From NCBI RefSeq assembly GCF_000259195.1, contig NZ_AJJP01000193.1:1-41506 (forward strand): 41,506 bases of DNA, in the 5' to 3' direction. Positions 22,265 through 29,360 of the stretch are shown piece after piece. The notes beneath the pieces are model-generated. The model saw nothing but the letters and a program-made list of their open reading frames with translations, was not told the origin of the DNA and did not search any database. The stretch is from Pseudomonas donghuensis (GTDB lineage Bacteria; Pseudomonadota; Gammaproteobacteria; Pseudomonadales; Pseudomonadaceae). The stretch's first letter is position 1. The number at the start of each line of letters is the position of its first letter. The position numbers and the translations under genes are program-made.

Positions 22265-22289
22265 CCGCGCCTTTTGCCGCGACCCGATC

Positions 22290-23609
22290 ATGACCCTTCT
22301 CGCCAAACCCGAACTGCTCGCCCCCGCCGGCTCGCTGAAGAACATGCGCTACGCCTTCGCCTACGGCGCCGATGCCGTGTATGCCGGACAGCCGCGCTAC
22401 AGCCTGCGCGTGCGCAACAATGAATTCGATCACGCCAACCTCGCGCTGGGCATCAAGGAAGCCCAGGCGCAGGGCAAGCGCTTCTACGTGGTGGTCAACA
22501 TTGCCCCGCACAACGCCAAGCTCAAGACCTTCTTGAAGGACCTGGCGCCGGTGATCGACATGGCCCCGGATGCGTTGATCATGTCCGACCCCGGCCTGAT
22601 CATGCTGGTGCGCCAGCACTTCCCGCACATGCCGATCCACCTGTCGGTGCAGGCCAACACGGTGAACTGGGCCAGCGTCGAGTTCTGGCGCAGCCAGGGC
22701 CTTACCCGGGTGATCCTGTCGCGCGAGCTGTCGCTGGAAGAGATCGAGGAGATTCGCCAGCAAGTGCCGCAGATGGAGCTCGAGGTGTTCGTCCACGGTG
22801 CCCTGTGCATGGCCTACTCCGGCCGCTGCCTGTTATCGGGCTACCTCAACCGCCGCGATGCCAACCAGGGCAGTTGCACCAATGCTTGCCGCTGGCAGTA
22901 CAAGGCCACTGCGGCCCGCGAGAATGTCACCGGCGAAATCGTTCGCGAGGTAGAACCGACCCTGGGGCTCGGCGCCCCCACCGAGCAGGTGTTCGTGCTG
23001 CAGGAAAGCAACCGCCCCGATGAAGACATGCCAGCCTTCGAAGACGAGCACGGCACCTACATCATGAACGCCAAGGACCTGCGGGCGGTGCAGCATGTCG
23101 AGCGGCTGGCGCGCATGGGCGTGCATTCGCTGAAGATCGAGGGCCGGACCAAGTCGCACTTCTACTGTGCACGCACTGCCCAGGTGTATCGCCAGGCCAT
23201 CGATGACGCGGCAGCCGGGCGCGCGTTCGACCGCAACCTGATGCTCAACCTCGAATCACTGGCCCAGCGCGGCTATACCGAAGGCTTCCTGCGCCGGCAT
23301 GTGCATGACGAATATCAGAACTACCAACGCGGCAACTCGGTGTCCGAGCGCCAGCAATTCGTTGGCGAGCTAAGTGGCGAGCGGGTCAATGGCCTGGCAG
23401 AGGTGCGGGTGAAGAACCGCTTTGCGGTGGGTGATCATCTGGAACTGATGACGCCCAAAGGTAACTACCACTTCGACCTGCATCAGTTGCGTGATCGCCA
23501 GGGCGGCGCAATCGAGGTGGCGCCGGGGGATGGGCATACGGTGTACCTGCCAATCCCTGAGCAGGTCGATCTGGCCTTCGGCTTGCTGCTCAGGGATTTG
23601 ATTCATTGA
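22290..23609 (+). CDS. trhP: tRNA 5-hydroxyuridine synthesis protein TrhP (YegQ, peptidase U32 family)
   Basis: Protein of 439 residues matching E. coli YegQ/TrhP, which makes 5-hydroxyuridine at tRNA position 34 in an O2-independent route reported to depend on prephenate. The U32 signature EVFVHGALCMAYSGRCLLSG is at 165-184. Cys173, Cys180, Cys196 and Cys200 are spaced like the iron-sulphur cysteines proposed for U32 proteins (inference). ATG22290 has no clear ribosome site, and the leader would be very short if the Anr promoter is used. It ends 1 base before the convergent pvdQ stop. Older annotations call such proteins collagenase-like proteases, which is misleading. Confidence 0.9.
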   Translation: MTLLAKPELLAPAGSLKNMRYAFAYGADAVYAGQPRYSLRVRNNEFDHANLALGIKEAQAQGKRFYVVVNIAPHNAKLKTFLKDLAPVIDMAPDALIMSDPGLIMLVRQHFPHMPIHLSVQANTVNWASVEFWRSQGLTRVILSRELSLEEIEEIRQQVPQMELEVFVHGALCMAYSGRCLLSGYLNRRDANQGSCTNACRWQYKATAARENVTGEIVREVEPTLGLGAPTEQVFVLQESNRPDEDMPAFEDEHGTYIMNAKDLRAVQHVERLARMGVHSLKIEGRTKSHFYCARTAQVYRQAIDDAAAGRAFDRNLMLNLESLAQRGYTEGFLRRHVHDEYQNYQRGNSVSERQQFVGELSGERVNGLAEVRVKNRFAVGDHLELMTPKGNYHFDLHQLRDRQGGAIEVAPGDGHTVYLPIPEQVDLAFGLLLRDLIH

Positions 23610-23610
23610 A

Positions 23611-25935
23611 TCAAGGCGCAGACTTCGCCAGCGCCGCCCCCTCAACCTCGTGAACCACCTGCAAGCGATACTGCGGATCGGCCTTGATCTGCGCCTCGGT
23701 GAACGGAATCACCTGCCACTGCTTGGCCGAAAACGCCCGGGTCTGGTCACCGGCATGGGCCGAGCCCGCTTCACTGGACTCGGAGAACGCCAGCATCCCT
23801 TGGGCATGCGGCCCTTGGTCATCGAAGGTCACCAGTTGCAGGTAGCTGGTGCCGCTGACCACCAGGCGTTTGTCCGGCGCGACCGGTACGCTCTGGATCG
23901 CGTTGTACACCCCAAGGCTCGCCGGACCGCCATGTATCGGCGTGCCATCGGCAGCCTGCTGGATCTGCCCCCAGCGCGCGTCCTCGGCGAACCCGGCCTT
24001 GGTCACTTCAGCGATTGAAGCCAGGGCTGCCTCACGCAAGGCGTTGGCCACGTCGGCCTGATCAACTGCCAGCCCCCGCGGTGTGTGCAGCGGGTCGGCG
24101 GCATCGAAACCGACCCGCCAGATATCCTTGCGTCCCTGCAACGCCTGCATGATGCGCTGAAAGTGCACCAGGCCAAGACCACTGTCGAGGTTGGCGCGTT
24201 GGTCCCAGGCCTTGAGGCTGGCGCACAGCACACTGAGCTGGGCATCGGCCGCTTGCCCGGCGCACCACTTGAGCAGGTCGGGCATGACCAGTTCGGCGAG
24301 ATAAACCTGGTTATCCATGACCATCTGCTGTAGGTGCGCCTGGCTGATCTTGCCCTTCTCGCTCAGGCTCGCCAGGCGCTGCAAGGCAAAGCGGCTGCGC
24401 GGGCCCAGGGGTTGCCCCTCGCGGCTGATCAACGGCGAGTAGCCCTGCAACGGTTTGGCCGGGTTGACCATCCAGGCCGAGTCGTTGGAATGCTGGGCGA
24501 AGTCGCTACGGCTCAGGCTCGGCTGCAGCTGCGCAGGGAAGATACCCGCCTGCGCGGCACGCGGGTCGATCTTCCAGTTGCAGGCACTGCGCGAGCCGTC
24601 GAGCACGATCATTTCCTGGCCGGCAGCCGGGTCGCTGCACTGGGCCAGCAGAGCGGCGTCGACGTACGGTACCACCGACTGGTTCAGGTACAACGCCTGG
24701 CCCTTGGCGTCCACCGCCAGGGTGTTGACCCAAGGGATGCCCTGCAGGCGCTGTACCGAAGCCTGCAGGCCTTTCAGGCTGTCGGCGCGGTTCAGCGCAT
24801 CCCACTGTTGCAGCACCCGGGTGTTGTCGAGGTTGGCGTCACGCAGGCTGAAGGCGTACTGCCTGTTCCAGTCCAGGCGCCCCGGCCACTGCACGATCGG
24901 GCCGAACACCGAGCTGTAAACGTCGCGGGTCACCGGCTTGAGCTGGCCGTCCTCGCCCTTGACCGTCACGCTCAGGCGCTGGTGGGTCAAGGCCAGCGAC
25001 TTGCCGTCGAGCAGGTAGCGGGTCGGGTCCTTGGGGTCCAGCTCCAGCCGGTACAGGGTGAAATGCTTGGAGGTGTCGACCGTGTGGGTCCAGGCCAGAT
25101 GGCGGTTGAAACCGATATTGATCAGCGGCAACCCAGGCAAGGCTGCGCCCATGACATCGAGCGTGCCCGGCAGGGTCAGCTGCATCTGATAAAAACGCAT
25201 GCCGCCAGCCCAGGGAAAGTGCGGGTTGGCCAGCAGCATGCCGCGGCCATTGAACGAGCGCTCGGCACCGATGGCCAGCGCATTGCTGCCACGCTCGACG
25301 GCAAACTGTTCCTGGCGTGCCTGGGCAACGCTGAGGTCGGGGCGCAGCTGGGCGACGACATTCGGCGGCGTTGCCCCGGCCAGGGCTTCGGCAAACTGGC
25401 CGACGCCGCCTTCGACCAGCAAGCGGCGGGTCAGCTTGACCAGGTCGAGGGTGGTGATCGGCCGCAGCCACTCAGCCTGCAGGCATTGCGCGCCCTGCCC
25501 CTGGGCCTTGAGCTCGGCCAGCGCGCGGTTGTAGCCCTTGGCATAGCCTTCAAGCCGTGCGCGCATGGCCGCCGGTTGCGCCTGCCAGAAGCCGAACACG
25601 GCGGTTGGCGTGTTCAGCCAATTGAAGAACAGGTCGCTTGGCAGGTTTTCGCGCTGCTCGAAGGTGCGCTGCCCGGGGCCGAAGTAACGCGAACGCTCGC
25701 CATTGACGGTGACCACTTCGTTCGCCAGCAGGCACAGGTTGTCCTGCGCATAGGCATAGCCAATGCCGTAGCCCAGGCCCTGTTCGTCCTTGGCCAGAAT
25801 ATGCGGCACACCAAAACTGGTCCGGCGGATCTGGGCAGACGCATCGCCCGCGACTACGCGCGCCTGGGCGGGAAGGCTGAGGCCGGCGAGCAGCCCGACC
25901 ATACAGAGGGTTGCAAAAGGACGAGGTTTGATCAC
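23611..25935 (-). CDS. pvdQ: PvdQ-type acyl-homoserine lactone / pyoverdine acylase
   Basis: Periplasmic Ntn-hydrolase of 774 residues. PvdQ removes the fatty acyl chain from the pyoverdine precursor and can also degrade long-chain acyl-homoserine lactones. A signal peptide ends LPAQA. The precursor should self-cleave between Gly216 and Ser217 (FAVERGSNALAIG), making Ser217 the nucleophile of the beta chain. ANPHFPWAGGMRFYQMQL, INIGFNRHLAWTHTVDTS and GIPWVNTLA closely follow P. aeruginosa PvdQ as I remember it. Start is GTG25935 with GGAG 5 bases upstream. No pyoverdine synthesis gene is in the window. It is divergent from the Fur-like gene. Confidence 0.9.
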   Translation of the reverse strand: MIKPRPFATLCMVGLLAGLSLPAQARVVAGDASAQIRRTSFGVPHILAKDEQGLGYGIGYAYAQDNLCLLANEVVTVNGERSRYFGPGQRTFEQRENLPSDLFFNWLNTPTAVFGFWQAQPAAMRARLEGYAKGYNRALAELKAQGQGAQCLQAEWLRPITTLDLVKLTRRLLVEGGVGQFAEALAGATPPNVVAQLRPDLSVAQARQEQFAVERGSNALAIGAERSFNGRGMLLANPHFPWAGGMRFYQMQLTLPGTLDVMGAALPGLPLINIGFNRHLAWTHTVDTSKHFTLYRLELDPKDPTRYLLDGKSLALTHQRLSVTVKGEDGQLKPVTRDVYSSVFGPIVQWPGRLDWNRQYAFSLRDANLDNTRVLQQWDALNRADSLKGLQASVQRLQGIPWVNTLAVDAKGQALYLNQSVVPYVDAALLAQCSDPAAGQEMIVLDGSRSACNWKIDPRAAQAGIFPAQLQPSLSRSDFAQHSNDSAWMVNPAKPLQGYSPLISREGQPLGPRSRFALQRLASLSEKGKISQAHLQQMVMDNQVYLAELVMPDLLKWCAGQAADAQLSVLCASLKAWDQRANLDSGLGLVHFQRIMQALQGRKDIWRVGFDAADPLHTPRGLAVDQADVANALREAALASIAEVTKAGFAEDARWGQIQQAADGTPIHGGPASLGVYNAIQSVPVAPDKRLVVSGTSYLQLVTFDDQGPHAQGMLAFSESSEAGSAHAGDQTRAFSAKQWQVIPFTEAQIKADPQYRLQVVHEVEGAALAKSAP

Positions 25936-25976
25936 GCGTACTCCGGCTCAATCAGGGGAAAGGTCACTCTGACTGA

Positions 25977-25999
25977 ACGAATTTCTGCGTGAAAATTTA
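25977..25999 (-). promoter_or_regulatory. Possible PvdS-type promoter of pvdQ
   Basis: On the minus strand TAAAT (25999-25995) is followed 15 bases later by CGT (25979-25977), about 40 bases before the GTG start. The PvdS iron-starvation sigma consensus is TAAAT, 16-17 bases, CGT, so the spacing is one base short. Placement fits; sequence evidence alone is weak. Confidence 0.35.
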
Positions 26000-26145
26000 C
26001 TGGATTGGCCCGGTCAAAACGTCATTTGAGGGTGAGCTTGCAGTTTTTTTTTGTCAGGTACTGCAGTTTTGCCGCGCTCATTCGTCTTATAGGTATAGGC
26101 AAGCACTTTTGCTTATCTGGACAGACCATGAAATGGAGCATTCAC

Positions 26146-26532
26146 ATGTACAACCAGCAACATTCAGCGGCAATAGCTGAGCCTGGACGCACAAATAACC
26201 AACCTGTGGCTGAAAATACCGAAGCCGGCGAAAATGAACGCCCCGGCAATGAGCACATCCGCGAATTGCTCAAGGCCTTTGGCCTGCGCACCAGCCTGAT
26301 TCGCCTGAAGGTCATCGATGCCTTGCACATGGCCGATCGCAACGGTCGCAGCATTGGTGTACGCGGTGTGCACAGCCAGCTCGAACAGCTGGATATCCCC
26401 CTGTCATTCCTCAGCGTTCGCGAAGTACTCAAGCGCTTGTGCGCCGAAGGCGTCATCAGCCTTGGCAGCGACAAGTGCTACAGCCTCAATCCCCAGGCCC
26501 GTGCCGTGCTGGAGCAAGCCAGCTCACGTTGA
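26146..26532 (+). CDS. Stand-alone Fur-like winged-helix protein
   Basis: Small protein of 128 residues. Residues 1-35 are polar and probably disordered. Residues 37-115 (LLKAFGLRTSLIRLKVIDAL...LSFLSVREVLKRLCAEGVI) follow the Fur DNA-binding domain, including the G-L-R-x-T...R-L-K helix and the recognition-helix region. It lacks the Fur C-terminal dimerisation domain and has no HHDH or CxxC metal motifs, so it is unlikely to sense metal as Fur does. ATG26146 is chosen because TGGAG (26134-26138) is 7 bases upstream; ATG26128 is an in-frame alternative. Divergent from pvdQ over 210 bp, so control of pvdQ is possible but unproven. Confidence 0.75.
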   Translation: MYNQQHSAAIAEPGRTNNQPVAENTEAGENERPGNEHIRELLKAFGLRTSLIRLKVIDALHMADRNGRSIGVRGVHSQLEQLDIPLSFLSVREVLKRLCAEGVISLGSDKCYSLNPQARAVLEQASSR

Positions 26533-26537
26533 GCGAC

Positions 26538-26558
26538 CGGCCGGCCCATAGCCGGCCG
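26538..26558. terminator. GC-rich hairpin between convergent genes
   Basis: CGGCCGGC (26538-26545) and GCCGGCCG (26551-26558) form a perfect 8-bp stem with a 5-base loop, 6 bases after the Fur-like gene stop and 12 bases from the convergent gene stop. There is little T-run on either side, so terminator activity is only suggested by position. Confidence 0.45.
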
Positions 26559-26569
26559 CGCTTAAACCC

Positions 26570-26758
26570 TCAGGGTTTGACCTTGCGGCGCATGACGCCA
26601 TTGATCACCACCACTGCCACCGCCACACCGATGGCGATGTACTGGAACACCTGCTCGCTGATCGTCCCCTGTTTTTGCAGGTAGGACAGTCCGAGCATGA
26701 TCCCCAGCACCAGCAGGGAGATCAGGATGGAGTATTTCAGGCGTTGACCTTGCGTCAT
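26570..26758 (-). CDS. Small two-helix membrane protein, unknown function
   Basis: Predicted 62-residue inner-membrane protein, not recognised. Two hydrophobic helices are visible: about residues 9-27 (YSILISLLVLGIMLGLSYL) and 37-54 (VFQYIAIGVAVAVVVING), followed by the basic tail RRKVKP. ATG26758 is chosen because AAGGA lies 7 bases upstream; an earlier in-frame start at 26809 adds a basic, unlikely N-terminus. Monocistronic, convergent with the Fur-like gene. Confidence 0.7.
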   Translation of the reverse strand: MTQGQRLKYSILISLLVLGIMLGLSYLQKQGTISEQVFQYIAIGVAVAVVVINGVMRRKVKP

Positions 26759-26916
26759 TGGTAGTTCCTTGCGACATCGGCGAAAAGGCCCGAAGCGGGC
26801 CGTGCGCATGATACAACGTCCCCCGCCGGTCAGCGGACAATTTCCCGCTTCTGTTGTCGCCGCCCCGTCGCCACCATGGTGTCCCGGGCTGATGCCCAGA
26901 CGAACGGAAGCTCACC

Positions 26917-27381
26917 ATGTTGATGCGAACACTGCTGGGCAGCCTGCTGCTCCTGGGCGCCGCCCTCAAGGTTCAGGCCTTGCCCACCGAAAATCAGCCT
27001 CAGGCGCTGCTCCTGACACTCGGCGCCGAACTGGCCAACAACGCCGGCAGTAGCCAATGGCAACAGCTGTGGCAGCGGACCCGACAAGCCGGCCACCTGG
27101 GCACAGGCACCGCCACGACGCACTTCACCGTACCCCAGGCACAGCTTGCGCAACTGGTGGTACACGCCCTGGCGACAGCCGATCAAGCCCAGCCACTGAA
27201 ACAGACCCAGGTCCTGTATCGCCGGGATTTTCACCCCAGCGTCATCGGCAAGGCCTCGGCCCAGGAATTTACCGCCCTGTGCGTATGGGTCGACTGGCGC
27301 AGCTTTCCCCTCCACGGCGTTACCCGTCCAGCCAGTTTCCTGGGCCAAGTCAGCCTGCTACTGGCGCGCCCGTGCGAATGA
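26917..27381 (+). CDS. Small exported protein, unknown function
   Basis: Hypothetical protein of 154 residues. The first 22 residues (LLGSLLLLGAALKVQA core) look like a signal peptide cleaved after QA. The mature part is rich in Gln, Ala and Leu, with two cysteines near the C-terminus (TALCVWVDW and ARPCE) that could form a periplasmic disulphide. GGAAG (26906-26910) is 6 bases before ATG26917. I recognise no family. A shorter start at ATG26923 is possible. It stands alone between the small membrane protein and the Mor-like cassette. Confidence 0.6.
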   Translation: MLMRTLLGSLLLLGAALKVQALPTENQPQALLLTLGAELANNAGSSQWQQLWQRTRQAGHLGTGTATTHFTVPQAQLAQLVVHALATADQAQPLKQTQVLYRRDFHPSVIGKASAQEFTALCVWVDWRSFPLHGVTRPASFLGQVSLLLARPCE

Positions 27382-27586
27382 GCATGGGTCGGCCAATCAG
27401 GTCGAGTCAAAACTCTCGCATGTGCCAGCAATCAAGGCCCTGCGCGATGCCCTGAACCCCATTCCCACCGGGGTGAGCCTAACAACCTACAAACCGCGTG
27501 CAAAAAGGCCACCCTAACCGCCCCACTTGCTGCCTAGCCTGCTTTCTTCATGCTGGCCGAAAATTCAGTTCAAGCCGGTCAGGTGC

Positions 27587-27645
27587 GAAATGGCCTGAAA
27601 TGGCTCGAGCCGCTTGGCACGGATGCTCAAGCATCTGGGTGCCAA
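27587..27645 (+). promoter_or_regulatory. Direct repeats and large dyad upstream of the Mor-like gene
   Basis: GAAATGGC occurs twice (27587-27594, 27597-27604) exactly 10 bp apart, one helical turn. Directly downstream, TTGGCAC (27614-27620) and GTGCCAA (27639-27645) enclose GATGC-TCAA-GCATC (27622-27635), a nested inverted repeat that ends 12 bases before the AAGGAAG ribosome site. Both look like control elements of the cassette; the rest of 27382-27669 shows no gene. Confidence 0.5.
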
Positions 27646-27669
27646 ACCATCGCCTACAAGGAAGTCATC

Positions 27670-28050
27670 ATGGAACTGAGCGAACTGAACCGTATTGATG
27701 TCGCGCAACTGCCCCACTCGCTGCAGATGCTGATCGAGTGCCTGGGTATCGAGAATGCCTACAACCTTACCTGTGCCTTTGGTGGGCGCCCCAAGTACAT
27801 CCCCAAGCATCGAGAGCGCACCGCCCTGGCACAGATCCTTCCCGCCCCGGCGCTGGATGCGCTGATCCGGCGCTTCGCCGGCATGGCCCTGGAAATCCCC
27901 AAGGTCGACCATTTCCTGCGCCAACTGCGCAATCAACAGATCCAGCAAGAAAGTGCCGATGGCCAGTCTCGTAGCATGCTGGCCAACAAGTACGGCTTAA
28001 GCCTGCGCCAGATCGGCAACATCCGTCGTCAGGAAGCTTGTCCGCGCTGA
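27670..28050 (+). CDS. Mor-like transcription activator (phage Mu Mor/C family)
   Basis: DNA-binding protein of 126 residues. Residues 14-80 hold the Mor-type dimerisation region (SLQMLIECLGIENAYNLTCAFGG then ALEIPKVDHFLRQLRN), and 98-122 a helix-turn-helix (RSMLANKYGLSLRQIGNIRR). Mor and C activate phage Mu middle and late promoters. Here there is no phage gene nearby; instead two DUF2589-type genes follow. AAGGAAG lies just upstream of ATG27670, preceded by a dyad and direct repeats. The gap to the next gene is 63 bases, so an operon is likely and this is probably its regulator. Family call by eye, fairly confident. Confidence 0.8.
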   Translation: MELSELNRIDVAQLPHSLQMLIECLGIENAYNLTCAFGGRPKYIPKHRERTALAQILPAPALDALIRRFAGMALEIPKVDHFLRQLRNQQIQQESADGQSRSMLANKYGLSLRQIGNIRRQEACPR

Positions 28051-28113
28051 GTACGGCAAACATGAACCCCAATACTGCACACAAGGTGTGGACCCACGAT
28101 AAGGAAATCACCC

Positions 28114-28683
28114 ATGGCAACAATCGACAACGATCTGATCGGTTCGGTCATGAACTCCCTGCCCCTGGACCGGATGATTGCCGGACCGCTGCAGGCAATG
28201 GTCCAGGCACAGGTAGCCGCTAGCCAGTCCTACGCCGACTTCCTCATGGGTGTCTGTGTCGAGAATGGCAAAGCAGTTGCCATCGAGTTCAACTACGACG
28301 AAACCGTCACCGATGAGCAGGGGGCGGCCAAGGGAACCGTTTCCAAAACCATGCGCATCCCGCTGATGGCGGCGATCGCCCACCCCAACATTGTCATCGA
28401 AGAAGGTAACGTCGAGTTCGAAGTGACCATCAGCCAACAGGCTGAATCCAGTCGCGAAACCGCAGGCGAAGCGAGTACCGCTGCCTCCTTCGGCTTCGGC
28501 AAGTTCAAGATGGAGCTCAAAGGCCAGGTCAGCCACAAGTCGACACAAACCCGCAAGACCGATACCCGTGCGCGCTATGCCTTCAATACCAAAATACGCC
28601 GCCAGGAGCCGCCGGAGGCACTGATGCGGGTAATTGATGCCCTCACCGAAGCCGCCAGCAAACCGGTTGCAAGCCCCAGCTGA
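28114..28683 (+). CDS. DUF2589-type protein 1 of a tandem pair
   Basis: Protein of 189 residues, no signal peptide or membrane helix, so probably cytosolic. The N-terminal amphipathic part (MIAGPLQAMVQAQVAASQSYADFLMGV, 21-47) is the feature by which I assign DUF2589. A beta-rich region follows with IPLMAAI (82-88) and VEFEVTI, then a Ser/Ala/Gly-rich linker (109-130) and a C-terminal RRQEPPEALMRVI (162-174). It shares the IPL(M/I)A and EPPEAL(M/N)R blocks with the next gene, so the two are sisters. AAGGAAA (28101-28107) sits 6 bases before ATG28114. No activity is known to me for this family. Confidence 0.75.
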   Translation: MATIDNDLIGSVMNSLPLDRMIAGPLQAMVQAQVAASQSYADFLMGVCVENGKAVAIEFNYDETVTDEQGAAKGTVSKTMRIPLMAAIAHPNIVIEEGNVEFEVTISQQAESSRETAGEASTAASFGFGKFKMELKGQVSHKSTQTRKTDTRARYAFNTKIRRQEPPEALMRVIDALTEAASKPVASPS

Positions 28684-28731
28684 CAGCCACCGTCCCAGCG
28701 CAGGGTAGCTGAGCGCACCCCTTCGCCACTG

Positions 28732-28752
28732 GCCCCTTCCACGGGAGGGGGC
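28732..28752 (+). repeat. Hairpin between the two DUF2589-type genes
   Basis: GCCCCTTCC (28732-28740) pairs with GGAGGGGGC (28744-28752), 9 bp with one G-T pair and a 3-base loop. An A-run, not a T-run, follows. It may modulate read-through or stabilise the upstream mRNA end, setting unequal amounts of the two proteins. Confidence 0.45.
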
Positions 28753-28784
28753 TTCAGCTAAAAAATCCCAGGAGTGCCCACCGC

Positions 28785-29348
28785 TTGGACCCTCGCCCGC
28801 CAAACAACGCACCCATCATCGCCAGCGACCTGTGCGATATCACTCGCGGCCTGCAGGAAGCCGCCGCAGCCACCAACAACCTGATTGCCCAGCAGTACAT
28901 CAAGCTGTTCGACCAGTTTTTCGACTATGACGCCGAGGCACTGGGCACGCCGATGAAAGCCAAGATGGTCGAAGTGGCGATGGACGATCAGCACACGATG
29001 CAGATCCCGCTGATCGCACTGGTGTCACCGCGTGGGCTGGCACTGGAGCGCATGCAGGTCGACCTGTCTGTGCGGATTCAAAACACCGAAACCACCGAGG
29101 CCTGCGAGAGCCTGCAACGCGAGCGCTTCTATGTAACGGTCGGCGGCCAGAGCAAACGCAATGGCGAAGCACCGCGCGACCCCGATGAAGTGCAGATCCG
29201 CATGCAGTTCCAGGCCTGTGAACCACCGGAAGCGCTGAACCGGCTGATCGAGGAGTACACCAAACTGATTACCCCGCTTCGCTTGTCCCCCCCTGTCCAA
29301 CCCACGGACGACAGCAACGAGTTCATCGAAGCGGCGACCGTGCGCTGA
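28785..29348 (+). CDS. DUF2589-type protein 2 of a tandem pair, TTG start
   Basis: Protein of 187 residues, cytosolic by sequence. A helical N-terminal part (LCDITRGLQEAAAATNNLI, then QQYIKLFDQFF, 16-46) is followed by a beta-rich body with IPLIALV (74-80) and VDLSVRI, and a C-terminal CEPPEALNRLI (145-155). These blocks line up with the preceding gene, showing divergence after duplication. The start is TTG28785: AGGAG (28770-28774) is 10 bases upstream, and the first in-frame ATG (residue 57) would lose the conserved helix. A weak start may keep this partner scarcer. It ends 12 bases before the convergent tamB stop. Function unknown. Confidence 0.72.
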   Translation: MDPRPPNNAPIIASDLCDITRGLQEAAAATNNLIAQQYIKLFDQFFDYDAEALGTPMKAKMVEVAMDDQHTMQIPLIALVSPRGLALERMQVDLSVRIQNTETTEACESLQRERFYVTVGGQSKRNGEAPRDPDEVQIRMQFQACEPPEALNRLIEEYTKLITPLRLSPPVQPTDDSNEFIEAATVR

Positions 29349-29360
29349 CACTACTGGCCT

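Noticed and set aside
25936..26145. A Fur box in the pvdQ/Fur-like intergenic region
   Set aside because: No palindrome close to the Fur consensus was found; the T-run near 26044-26052 is simple sequence.
26830..27348. Minus-strand frame of 172 codons opposite the small exported protein
   Set aside because: The plus-strand frame has a signal peptide and a well-placed GGAAG; the minus frame has neither.
27670..29348. Remnant prophage
   Set aside because: No integrase, capsid, tail, lysis or attachment-site sequence is visible; only the regulator is phage-like.
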